DNA from: a virus
Direction: 5' to 3' (one strand)
Length of the DNA: 40,238 nt
IMG/VR virus record: IMGVR_UViG_3300044955_000033
Coordinates: 1 to 40,238 of that record
Part shown: positions 27,411 through 35,204 of the stretch, piece after piece
Layout of the letters: the number at the start of each line of letters is the position of its first letter
How positions within the stretch are numbered: position 1 is the stretch's first letter
Position numbers and translations under genes: made by a program
The notes under the pieces: model-generated
Database searches by the model: none
Seen by the model: the letters and a program-made list of their open reading frames with translations, nothing else
What the model was told of the DNA's origin: nothing

Positions 27411-27628
27411 GCTAGTCGCCACACCCTAACACCAAAACGGTCTCGTTCTACGGATTCACGTAGCGAGACCTTTATTTTTCTCTCTGCTGCCTGTTTCTTT
27501 ATTTGTCGCATCGCCTTCTCGTAGTTGATGCACGGGACGAAGAAGGACTGCATATAGTCCACTTCATCCCAAGGCAATGTAATTGGCACGCCGTCAGGCG
27601 ATATTTGATTTACCTTCGCCACCCGCAT
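27407..27628 (-). CDS. Small hypothetical protein at the end of the replication operon
   Basis: 73 residues, starting 35 bases inside the 3' end of the primase-helicase gene. The sequence has a normal protein look: VNQISPDGVPITLPWDEVDY, a Cys (FVPCINYEKAMRQIKKQA) and a C-terminal FGVRVWRL strand. Its final codons coincide with the plus-strand terminator, and its TAG stop overlaps the TAG of the opposing giant gene through the palindrome CTAG. A short basic DNA-associated protein is possible; no family is recognised. Confidence 0.62.
   Translation of the reverse strand: MRVAKVNQISPDGVPITLPWDEVDYMQSFFVPCINYEKAMRQIKKQAAERKIKVSLRESVERDRFGVRVWRLA
27439..27479 (+). terminator. Rho-independent terminator of the late block
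   Basis: GGTCTCG (27439-27445) and CTACG (27448-27452) pair with CGTAG (27459-27463) and CGAGACC (27464-27470), with a TT bulge and a 6-base loop, followed by TTTATTTTT. It lies 29 bases after the giant gene's stop and inside the coding sequence of the convergent 73-residue gene. Confidence 0.88.
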
Positions 27629-30479
27629 CAGGAAGCTCCTCTAGATGTAACTTGTCAGCAGGTATAGCCCATACGTTTACAGGGCCACCACTCAAGTATG
27701 TACCTTTGGACAGTCGTTTCTTCTGCCCACGTACCTTGGCATCTAGTTCGGTTTCAGTTTTGTCTCGCAAGTCAGTGTAGTTGATACGGTTGGTATCTTT
27801 CATACACCACGCTTTGATCGCACTGGCGCTGATGAAGATTACGTTCGTATCTGTCTCCCAACGACCTACTAGGCTAGCCTTCGGTGTAAGGTGTGGCACT
27901 ACGATACTATCTAACCCGTTATCGTGCACACCGCGCATATCCTCTGTGCTAGTTATAGAGATGATGCTGTTTATATGCTCGTCTAAGAACCGACTAATTA
28001 GCGCCTGTGGTGAGTCTGACGCCTTCATTGTAGCTACGCGGTCACGTGCTTTTATTAACGTCTTAACAGTCCAGTTAAACTGCTCCTTAGCCGAAAACGG
28101 TAGGATGCCTAGCTTGTTACAGATGTGACAAGCTAATAGGTTACATGCAGCCCATGCTGACCAGAATCGGTTTTCTGCCTTTAGCCCTGCCGCAGTATCT
28201 ATGCGTGTCTGTAGTTCTACAATACCCTTACGGATATCTTCCGCGTTATCTACTAGATGTTGTAAGTACTGCCCACCTACGTGCCCATAGTTCACTTTAA
28301 TATCGTGAAACAACGCGTCAGTCTCTTCCTTGGGTGCTACGTATACCTTCGGCACGTGTATCTCTATCATACGTTGTGCTTCTGCATCTGCTACAGCCTT
28401 AGCCGACGTAACAATGTCTAGGATACTTTCGTTCGATGTAGATACGAGAAGTGTGTACCATGGTTCACCACGGTGTCTTAACTCGTTACCACTAGAGCGC
28501 ATACGGTTCTTGATCTGGCCGTCTGAGTTCTCGTATATCATGTTCGATAGGTACATAGCGTTCTTATTAGAAAGCTCATCCATCGGTGCCAACATGTTCT
28601 TATAAGTTTGTAGGATCATCTGGTTGGCGTTGTGCGTATCCTTCGCCTTAATCTGCAAGGCTTCTGGTTTGCCGAAAGCTGCTAACCCCGCATACAAACC
28701 TGTTGTCTTACCAACACCCGAATCGGTGGTGTAAAAGTTAGCTGATGCTAGGTTGATACCTGTGAACTTCATAAGCGGTGCAGCGAAAGCCGAAAGTACT
28801 AGTGCTCGGTGAGCTTCTTGCCCTGCGTAGTTGAAGTAGCTAATTATCTCATGCCAACGTTGTTCTGAACCCATAGGGCGTGCCGCCGGTACGTGTTCTG
28901 CTGTCTGTCTTGCTGGCAAGTTAGGAGTAGGTTCTGCATCCTTATGGTAGGTCCAGTCACCCCATGTGAAGCTGGTGTTATCTTCTGACCAACCAAATTG
29001 TTCTTTGGCTTCCACGGCTTTTCTCTCCGCCTTTAACTTACCCAACCATGCAGTTAGGTAGTGCATTATTTTCTTAGTATCAGCGACGATATTGTTACGT
29101 GATAGATGTTTACGTAGTTCGTCTTGGCTTGTTAGGTGTTCAAACGGGATAGAAAACTCCTGCATCCCATCGTGGGGTGAGTGCTCCCTTACAATGGCGA
29201 CGTGACCATAGCTAGCTTTCATAGTAGCGTGCACGTACAAGTCATATAGGTAAACGAGTTGGTGTTCCACGTTACCGTCTTGGTCAGTGATCTTCATGTA
29301 TACACCGCCATTCTGGCCACGTGCGTACCCATTAGGGAACTTAGGTATGAGTACACCTTTTTCGGCTTTGATGTAGTCTCCTGTTGATACCTTAACAGGT
29401 TCAGGTTCTACAACTACCACCTCTTGCTCTACAGTAGTGATCTCTTTGCCGAGTTGGATAGGCGACTTAATTTGGCCTTGGTGCGGGCATCCTGCACACA
29501 ATCCGGGTGTTGTATTCTCAAACGTACTACACAGAGTAGGACCATCGAACGTAGCAGCTTTAGCACGTGCTACATCAGGATCGTAATCGGCATAGCCACT
29601 AGATACGATCTGTACTGCCTTATCCCTATCATTACATTGCCAAGCTAAGGCCAACATCTGCACCCACTCTTCGTATGATGCTTCGGTCTTAGTTTCTAGC
29701 CGATTCTTTATCTGGGCACAGCCATCACCGGCCATTGTTCTCTTTAAGATCTTTTTAAAACTACTCTCCATGTTACGAGTGTAGTGTTCAGTCAATGGAT
29801 CTAGTTCGCGCTTAGTCATACCCACTGGTAGGTTTGTAACTGGTATCAGTCCTAACCCGCCTAGGCACTTGTTGAACTCTTCAATCGTCGTAAGTTCTGG
29901 CTCTTCCTGTCCTTGAACCTGTACAGGAATCGGATCGCTCTTATGGTTGTGAGTACCCGGAACTCGTAGAATACGAGCTATATCACTTGTTACAGCTTCA
30001 TCGGCACGTAGGCCGAAATCTTTACACGCTTGCTTTAGACGATCAGCTACGGGTTTCCACTCCGATGCCACAACTGATGACGATAGCACCCAGTAAACAT
30101 GTAGACCGTTACCAGAATCGACAATGATAGGTTTAGGTAGGCCGTACTTTTTGCGGAAGGCTTTGAGTGCTTTAAATGCTGTTACTTTGTCAGGGTAGTC
30201 TTTGCCTTCACCACAGTCGATATCTAAGAAGAACGTCTTAAACTCTTGTATGTTGTAGGCTTTGCGGTTGTTCTCTTCGCCGATTGTGCCCAGTGCAAAG
30301 TAGGCATCTAGTTTAGAGGTGTCGGCAATAGTGGCTGCTTGTGATAACTCGTCAATAGAGTTGAAGAAGGTATGAGTAAGGGCGCCTCGGACTGCTTTAT
30401 CTTTTGTATGTTTTACAGTGACGAGACAGTATCGCCCTGTGCCACTTAGCACATGCGACAAGAACTGCTTGGTATCCAT
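27594..30479 (-). CDS. Primase-helicase (AEP-type primase with C-terminal ATPase)
   Basis: 961 residues, AAGGAAA ribosome-binding site. The N-terminal third fits a RepB-like archaeo-eukaryotic primase: FFLDIDCG with Asp86 and Asp88, then SGNGLHVYW (122-130) and SDIARILRVPGTHNHK (165-180). Residues ~300-335 contain a Cys group (LCSTFENTTPGLCAGCPHQG) that could bind zinc. The C-terminal part is a DUF927-like/P-loop ATPase with SGVGKTT at 587-593 (Lys591) and a Walker B-like PMDEL about 40 residues on. It probably primes and unwinds phage DNA together with the SSB-like protein upstream and PolA in the same operon. It is large for a phage primase, consistent with fused activities. Confidence 0.83.
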   Translation of the reverse strand: MDTKQFLSHVLSGTGRYCLVTVKHTKDKAVRGALTHTFFNSIDELSQAATIADTSKLDAYFALGTIGEENNRKAYNIQEFKTFFLDIDCGEGKDYPDKVTAFKALKAFRKKYGLPKPIIVDSGNGLHVYWVLSSSVVASEWKPVADRLKQACKDFGLRADEAVTSDIARILRVPGTHNHKSDPIPVQVQGQEEPELTTIEEFNKCLGGLGLIPVTNLPVGMTKRELDPLTEHYTRNMESSFKKILKRTMAGDGCAQIKNRLETKTEASYEEWVQMLALAWQCNDRDKAVQIVSSGYADYDPDVARAKAATFDGPTLCSTFENTTPGLCAGCPHQGQIKSPIQLGKEITTVEQEVVVVEPEPVKVSTGDYIKAEKGVLIPKFPNGYARGQNGGVYMKITDQDGNVEHQLVYLYDLYVHATMKASYGHVAIVREHSPHDGMQEFSIPFEHLTSQDELRKHLSRNNIVADTKKIMHYLTAWLGKLKAERKAVEAKEQFGWSEDNTSFTWGDWTYHKDAEPTPNLPARQTAEHVPAARPMGSEQRWHEIISYFNYAGQEAHRALVLSAFAAPLMKFTGINLASANFYTTDSGVGKTTGLYAGLAAFGKPEALQIKAKDTHNANQMILQTYKNMLAPMDELSNKNAMYLSNMIYENSDGQIKNRMRSSGNELRHRGEPWYTLLVSTSNESILDIVTSAKAVADAEAQRMIEIHVPKVYVAPKEETDALFHDIKVNYGHVGGQYLQHLVDNAEDIRKGIVELQTRIDTAAGLKAENRFWSAWAACNLLACHICNKLGILPFSAKEQFNWTVKTLIKARDRVATMKASDSPQALISRFLDEHINSIISITSTEDMRGVHDNGLDSIVVPHLTPKASLVGRWETDTNVIFISASAIKAWCMKDTNRINYTDLRDKTETELDAKVRGQKKRLSKGTYLSGGPVNVWAIPADKLHLEELPDAGGEGKSNIA

Positions 30480-30498
30480 GCTGGTTTCCTTGGTAGCG

Positions 30499-30522
30499 GT
30501 AGGGGGCTGGTAAACCCCCTAC
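30499..30522 (-). other. GC-rich hairpin between SSB-like and primase-helicase genes
   Basis: GTAGGGGG pairs perfectly with CCCCCTAC around an 8-base loop. No T-run follows on either strand, so it is not a standard terminator. It sits about 20 bases before the primase-helicase start and could set mRNA processing, stability or attenuated readthrough. Confidence 0.6.
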
Positions 30523-30536
30523 GTTCTAGTTGTTAA

Positions 30537-31448
30537 TTACTCATCATCCCAATCGTCAATAATGCTTGCCAGATCAGATGACTCTTCTACCTGTGGTTTC
30601 TTGCTCACTTTCTTTGGCTCTTCTACTTCGTCAGCGTCAGCGAATAGACCTTTAGATGCCTTCTTCTCTTCCACTGGTTCAGCTTTAGGTTCTTCCTTAG
30701 CCGGAGCCGGCGCGTCAGTTGCTATTAACTTATCAGTCTGTGCAACAGTGAACTCGATCGCACGTTTAGTATCTTCAGAGTCCATAGCTTTAGAAACTAC
30801 TTCTAGCTCTTCTTCAGTTAGCGGGCGTGCAGGTCGGAAGTACAGCTTAGGAACTTCGGCATCTTCGTCGAAGAACATAGTAGTAACAATAGCTGCGGCA
30901 GGTGCACCGTTCGCTTTCAAGAAACGAGCGTATGCTTGCATAGGCATTTTGTCGCCTTTAGCGTCACCGAAAATACTTGTTGCAGGTAACTGTAACTGAT
31001 AAACAGTGTTTAAGTCACCCTCTAATGCAACTGCTAGACGTTGGCCGAATCGACAAGCACGGCTCTGACCTTGCCCAGAACCCTTTACGTTGTTAGGACA
31101 ATCGTCACAAGAACGCGCTACTGGGTTCTCTACAGCTTCCGCAGGTTTCTTAGTGTTAGTGTCGTTTGACCAACATACAGGTGGTGCTGGGTTAGCAGGA
31201 TCGTACTGACCTTCGTAGTAGGTACGTGATAGTGGAGCAGCATCTACAATAACGATGTTCATTTCGTTTTCTTTAGATACGTGCATCTGTTCGCCATTTA
31301 CGAACTGACGGAACTTACCGCCTTTAAGGCTGATACGACGAGTAGTAATGCCGCCAGAGCCAGACGTTAGGTTGTCAGTAGCTTTCTGGAAGCGTTTGAA
31401 GATATCGCTGTTTGCTAACTCGTTAGAGAATAATGATAGTTGTGACAT
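30537..31448 (-). CDS. Single-stranded DNA-binding-like protein with acidic tail
   Basis: 303 residues after TTAAGGAGT. A gp32-like pattern: a beta-rich core (TTRRISLKGGKFRQFVNG; MNIVIVDAAPLSRTYYEG), a Cys cluster CW...CDDCPN...CRFG fit to bind zinc within the fold, and an Asp/Glu/Lys/Pro-rich linker (about 235-290) ending in SIIDDWDDE, an acidic tip as used by SSBs to recruit partners. It begins MSQLSLF; QLSLF is an exact bacterial beta-clamp-binding pentapeptide. The gene lies between an HTH gene and the primase-helicase. SSB function is inferred from architecture and operon, not sequence identity. Confidence 0.7.
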   Translation of the reverse strand: MSQLSLFSNELANSDIFKRFQKATDNLTSGSGGITTRRISLKGGKFRQFVNGEQMHVSKENEMNIVIVDAAPLSRTYYEGQYDPANPAPPVCWSNDTNTKKPAEAVENPVARSCDDCPNNVKGSGQGQSRACRFGQRLAVALEGDLNTVYQLQLPATSIFGDAKGDKMPMQAYARFLKANGAPAAAIVTTMFFDEDAEVPKLYFRPARPLTEEELEVVSKAMDSEDTKRAIEFTVAQTDKLIATDAPAPAKEEPKAEPVEEKKASKGLFADADEVEEPKKVSKKPQVEESSDLASIIDDWDDE

Positions 31449-31459
31449 GTTAGGACTCC

Positions 31460-31768
31460 TTAAATGTCGTCATCGGCTGTTGCTGATTCAAAGTCAAACG
31501 ATAGTTGTTCCATATCGTCTTCGTGGTCGGTCGGGGTAATCGTTACAGTTTCTTCTACTGCTTCAATTTCTTCCGGCTCATCTTGCGTAGCTGTTAGTGC
31601 AGCTACTACATCTGTAATGCGGAAACGGTATGTGTTGCCGATATACAAATATGCTGTTGGGGGTATGTACCCACGACGAATCCATGAGCGGATAGTCGAT
31701 ATACTTACTGAAAAGAACTTAGCTACATCTTCTATAGCTACGAACGGTTCAGGTTGCTGTGCAGACAT
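31460..31768 (-). CDS. MerR/excisionase-type helix-turn-helix protein
   Basis: 102 residues from ATG 31768, which follows AAGGAGGTGC at ideal distance; an ATG 14 codons upstream lies inside the preceding gene. The N-terminal winged HTH (FVAIEDVAKFFSVSISTIRS, WIRRGYIPP, YRFRITDVVAAL) matches the MerR/HTH_17 type. The C-terminal half is acidic and ends MEQLSFDFESATADDDI; QLSFDF resembles a hexapeptide clamp-binding motif. It may be a transcription regulator or a DNA-binding accessory of the replication operon. Confidence 0.75.
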   Translation of the reverse strand: MSAQQPEPFVAIEDVAKFFSVSISTIRSWIRRGYIPPTAYLYIGNTYRFRITDVVAALTATQDEPEEIEAVEETVTITPTDHEDDMEQLSFDFESATADDDI

Positions 31769-31778
31769 ATGCACCTCC

Positions 31779-32186
31779 TTATTTCTTACGCACTGAGACA
31801 ATGTACTCATTGTCGATGTTCAAACCTTTCGGCATGAGGTCAGGGTTCTCCTCTAGGAACTGCTTAACGTTTGTCTGGTTAAGACTTTTAGCAAACAGTT
31901 GAGGTACGTTGTGCTCCGTAACAAACTTGTAGATTGAATCCCAATCGCTAGTCCAGTAACGGGTCTTGATAGAACGGTAGAACAAGCCAGCTTCCGTGCG
32001 AACACTCTCGACATTGTTTTCTTTGCAGTAGTCGAGTAGGGCACGTTTGATTTGTTCTTGTTTCTCTTTAAGATCACTGTCTTTCTCATCGAACTCGGCT
32101 TTGAGTTCTGAGCGTTTGTTTTTGATCTTGAGGTACGTGGCAGTTAGCTTATCAACAGCTACGCCGTCTACAGTAGATGCAGTCAT
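31779..32186 (-). CDS. Coiled-coil protein, possible Gam-like
   Basis: 135 residues from ATG 32186; the GGAG serving it lies inside an upstream ATGGAGAGAG, so the first ATG (32198) is less likely. A long charged helix (KIKNKRSELKAEFDEKDSDL, KEKQEQIKRALLDYCKEN) is followed by a globular part (TRYWTSDWDSIYKFVTEHN, LNQTNVKQFLEENPDLMPKG, DNEYIVSVRKK). This two-part pattern is widespread in phage replication operons and recalls host-nuclease-inhibitor (Gam-like) proteins, but the relation is not secure. It lies between the SNF2 helicase and the HTH gene. Confidence 0.7.
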   Translation of the reverse strand: MTASTVDGVAVDKLTATYLKIKNKRSELKAEFDEKDSDLKEKQEQIKRALLDYCKENNVESVRTEAGLFYRSIKTRYWTSDWDSIYKFVTEHNVPQLFAKSLNQTNVKQFLEENPDLMPKGLNIDNEYIVSVRKK

Positions 32187-32249
32187 GGCTCTCTCCATTT
32201 GTGGTTAGTGTCTCTTGTAGTATTAACCAGTATAGTGACAGATAGTTAC

Positions 32250-33785
32250 CTAGTCAAGTAAATCGTTGTAAAGGTCTATCATCTTTGTGTGAACGTCTAT
32301 TCTGTTACTTAATAGTGAGTAAATGCGCTTTTCTACGTCACTACCTTGTAGGTGAATAACCGTAGACGGGTGGCGCTGACCACTACGGTGTACACGTGCG
32401 TTAGCCTGTGCATATGTTTCCAGTGAGGAAGTTGGTCCCCACCATACAACAGTGTTAGCTGCTGTTAGCGTAACACCATGGGCGGCAGACTGTGGCTGTA
32501 TTAACAGTACACGTATGTTCTTAGTCTCTTGGAAATCTTTGAATATCTCTGCACGTTTACCTGCGGGTACGCTACCTGCTATGACCTCAGTGCTGATACC
32601 ATCTGCCTGTAACTTATCTTTGAGAAGAGCTATCGTATTCCTAAACGGTACGAACACTAGTACCTTCTGACTCGATTCGTCTATGGCCTCTTTCAACACG
32701 GCATAGCGGTTCTTGATATCGAACTGTATGGTGTCACCATCATCGGAGTATGCGGCACCACAGGATATCTGTAGTAGTTTGTTCATAACGATAGCCGCAT
32801 TTGCCGCTGTAATAGGTTCACCTGCCGCCTCTATAACACGGCGTGACTTCAACTCGTTATAGTATTTCTTCTGTTGTGCCGTCAGAGCTATCTCACGGTG
32901 CACGTAGGTCATCTCTGGTAGATCAAGGCACTCATCCTTGGTAAACCGTATCGCCGGCTGTAACGCGTTATACACAGTCTCAGTAGCAGACTCTTTAGGT
33001 ACATACTTAAACTGGTTGATCTTGTACATCACTTGGTCACGGAAGGCGCTCATAAATCTCGGTACGCCTGTAGGGTTAACAAGTTTAGCTAGACCGAACG
33101 CATCGAGTGGTGACTGTGCAGCGGGTGTGCCTGTCAGCATCCACAACCATGTCTCAGGTTTTACTAGTGCGTTAAGGGTTTTCCAACGCTTAGTCTGTGG
33201 GTTCTTATAGTGAGTAGCCTCGTCGATAATGATTAGGTCGAAGCCACCTTTAGCTATCTCATCGTACACAATACCTATGCCGTCATAGTTAATGATGACG
33301 AACTCAGCACCTGCATTGATAATTTGTTTACGTTTAGCTGGCGCACCATAAGCGATATCGACACGACGGTGCATAGCGAATGTGAATAGGTCAGCCTTCC
33401 ATGCAGAGTCCATGATAGATAGTGGGCACACGATCAGTGCGCGCTTCACCTTACCCTGTTTCATTAAGAAGTCAGCAGCCCAGATAGTACTCGCTGTCTT
33501 CCCGGTACCCTGCTCGTTGAAACAGAACGCACGTTTGTTAAGAGTAAGGAAGCTAGCCGTAGTCTTTTGGTGTTTGAACGGCGCGTACTTACCTGTCCAC
33601 TGGTACTGCCCTTCGATTGGTGACGGTGCTTTGATGTTAAGGTTACGGAGGAATTGCACCTCATCCATACCCCAGTTAACTACCACTTGGTTATTAGGTA
33701 GTTCTTTGCTTTTTGGTATCACCTGAGTAACTTGCTTAGGGTTACGTAGGCGCATCAGCAATGCTTTGTTCTCTACAACTTGCAT
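32250..33785 (-). CDS. SNF2/DEAD-box-type DNA helicase
   Basis: 511 residues from ATG 33785 (GGAGAAAACC upstream; a second ATG overlaps this site). All SF2 motifs are visible: EQGTGKT (91-97), ALIVCPLSIMDSAWK (Ia region), IIIDEATHYKN (DEAT at 188-191), LTGTPAAQSP (217-226), NTVVWWGPTSSLETYAQ and ARVHRSGQRH (V and VI). This is the SNF2-like helicase common in phage replication or recombination operons; it probably translocates on dsDNA or processes forks. It lies downstream of a highly structured gap and the HNH-like gene. Confidence 0.88.
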   Translation of the reverse strand: MQVVENKALLMRLRNPKQVTQVIPKSKELPNNQVVVNWGMDEVQFLRNLNIKAPSPIEGQYQWTGKYAPFKHQKTTASFLTLNKRAFCFNEQGTGKTASTIWAADFLMKQGKVKRALIVCPLSIMDSAWKADLFTFAMHRRVDIAYGAPAKRKQIINAGAEFVIINYDGIGIVYDEIAKGGFDLIIIDEATHYKNPQTKRWKTLNALVKPETWLWMLTGTPAAQSPLDAFGLAKLVNPTGVPRFMSAFRDQVMYKINQFKYVPKESATETVYNALQPAIRFTKDECLDLPEMTYVHREIALTAQQKKYYNELKSRRVIEAAGEPITAANAAIVMNKLLQISCGAAYSDDGDTIQFDIKNRYAVLKEAIDESSQKVLVFVPFRNTIALLKDKLQADGISTEVIAGSVPAGKRAEIFKDFQETKNIRVLLIQPQSAAHGVTLTAANTVVWWGPTSSLETYAQANARVHRSGQRHPSTVIHLQGSDVEKRIYSLLSNRIDVHTKMIDLYNDLLD

Positions 33786-33804
33786 GGTTTTCTCCATGAG
33801 AAAT

Positions 33805-33900
33805 AGAGCGAAGTAGGTGTCTACAACGCTCTAGCTTATTATGTGGTTGTGCCCTGTTGTAACCACCGGTAGGGCTTACCGGTCAAAATCCCCTAGGGGG
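33805..33900 (-). other. Cluster of hairpins in a 119-base gap
   Basis: Three consecutive inverted repeats fill the gap: 33805-33832 (AGAGCG with CGCTCT, plus internal GTAG with CTAC), 33843-33866 (GTGGTT with AACCAC) and 33865-33883 (ACCGGTA with TACCGGT), followed by the palindrome CCCCTAGGGG near 33890. None has a good T-run in the direction of the operon. They lie between the HNH-like gene and the helicase start. Confidence 0.65.
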
Positions 33901-33904
33901 CGGC

Positions 33905-34198
33905 TTACTTTTTCTTACGTGTACGTGAAGGCTTGCTCATTGCACCGCCTTCAGAACGATTCTTCTTAGGTGATTCTAAACGAACACCGTTCTTGTTGCT
34001 ACCGCCCTTGCTAAGAGGTTTTTTGTGAGCAACGTCTTTACCGTTACGGCGTGGCGACTTCTTAGTAGTCGACCCTGTATCTTCTTTATCAATCTTACGA
34101 CGTGCACGCTGGCGCTCCATTCGGTCGCCGTGCTCACCCCGTGCTTTCTGTTGCTCGTACTCTTTCTTGTACGGGCGCTTCTTGTTTACGTATGGCAT
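33905..34198 (-). CDS. Small basic HNH-like protein
   Basis: 97 residues from ATG 34198, which overlaps the preceding stop (TAATG) and follows GGGAG. Strongly basic: KRPYKKEYEQQKARGEHGDR, then GKDVAHKKPLSKGGSNKNGV and ESPKKNRS. The DVAHK...LSKGG...N...KKNRS pattern matches the core of HNH nuclease-like phage proteins (His, then an Asn and a second His/Asn), but no Cys zinc pairs and no clear second catalytic His are present, so it may bind DNA without cutting. It lies between the Cas4-like nuclease and the helicase. Confidence 0.68.
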   Translation of the reverse strand: MPYVNKKRPYKKEYEQQKARGEHGDRMERQRARRKIDKEDTGSTTKKSPRRNGKDVAHKKPLSKGGSNKNGVRLESPKKNRSEGGAMSKPSRTRKKK

Positions 34199-34866
34199 TA
34201 GTTTCTCCCGTTGTGCGGACATTCCAGTACAGGGCAGTGCTTACGGCATAGTCCACTAGGGTTAGCGTTCCATACGTCGGTCTCGTAGGCTTTCTCCATA
34301 CGACTGTATTTCGATAACCACTTAGCCCACAGCTCTGCTTCTTGGTCACGTGTGTACGTGTCCTTAACAAATTTATCACAGACAACAAACAATAGCCCTG
34401 CTTTTACAGTGTCTATGTCAGGGAAGTGTTTGAAGATAGCCAGTGCCATCAACTCCAACTGCCCCTTATCTGCATACTTGGCAGACTTACCTGTCTTGTA
34501 GTCCAGCACTCGGGCTTCTTTCTTTGGTTTGTTAAGGATAACCAGATCGGCTATACCTCTGAACCATACGTTATCATCGTCAGTGCTACATGCTTCTAAG
34601 TCAGCAGTGAGACCCATCTGGAACTCACATAGCTTCTCACCCTCCATGGCGTTAAGCCTATCCAGTAGCGGTATGATGTATCCATACTTCTCAGGAATCG
34701 GCTTACCATCACGAATGTAGAACTCAGCAGCTTCGTGTACGGCAGTGCCGTACCGCATGGCCTCAGTCTCCACCACAGGGTACTGTTTAAGAACTTTCTC
34801 GTAGTAGAACTGGCGTGGGCATTGTTCAAATGCTTTAAGCCGACTGAAAGACCATTTCTTACTCAT
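34198..34866 (-). CDS. PD-(D/E)XK nuclease, Cas4/RecB-like
   Basis: 222 residues. Motifs: FEQCPRQFYYE at the N-terminus, RYGTAVHEA with His44, FRGIADLVIL with Asp107, VLDYKTGK with Asp122 and Lys124, and GQLELMALA with Gln136. Cys16 plus a C-terminal CRKHCPVLEC (Cys207, Cys211, Cys216) gives the four-Cys layout used for a 4Fe-4S cluster in Cas4 and AddB. It is probably a 5'-3' exonuclease for recombination or end processing. The start overlaps the upstream stop (ATGA); the stop overlaps the HNH-like gene (TAATG). Confidence 0.85.
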   Translation of the reverse strand: MSKKWSFSRLKAFEQCPRQFYYEKVLKQYPVVETEAMRYGTAVHEAAEFYIRDGKPIPEKYGYIIPLLDRLNAMEGEKLCEFQMGLTADLEACSTDDDNVWFRGIADLVILNKPKKEARVLDYKTGKSAKYADKGQLELMALAIFKHFPDIDTVKAGLLFVVCDKFVKDTYTRDQEAELWAKWLSKYSRMEKAYETDVWNANPSGLCRKHCPVLECPHNGRN

Positions 34867-35204
34867 TCGTTACTCCAACTTAATATCCGTTTCACCGCTT
34901 CTCGTACCGCATGGCTACTGTCGTTCTGCATAGTAACAAGTTTAGCTAAAGGCATCTCTGCGTGAGTTACTGCAATGTATCTACCATACGCATCATCATT
35001 ATCAGCTATACTTAGTAACACAGCTACCATGTCTCTAATCGCTGGGTGCTTACGCTCCTCCTTCATAATGAGTATGTCTGCTTCGGTTATTACAGCGTTA
35101 CCTACAGCGATACGTGAAGGTACGCTATCGCTTCGACCAACGGTGGAGCTTACCCCTGCACCAGCCGTAAGGCCACCCCATATGTCTTGATTAACTATAG
35201 CCAT
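34863..35204 (-). CDS. Hypothetical protein between PolA and Cas4-like nuclease
   Basis: 113 residues, coupled on both sides (TAATG with PolA, ATGA with the nuclease). A Gly-rich opening (WGGLTAGAGVSSTVGRSDSV) is followed by helical segments: ITEADILIMKEERKHPAIRD, MVAVLLSIADNDDAYGRYIA and SHAVREAVKRIL. No domain is recognised. Tight coupling suggests a replication or recombination accessory role. Confidence 0.65.
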   Translation of the reverse strand: MAIVNQDIWGGLTAGAGVSSTVGRSDSVPSRIAVGNAVITEADILIMKEERKHPAIRDMVAVLLSIADNDDAYGRYIAVTHAEMPLAKLVTMQNDSSHAVREAVKRILSWSNE

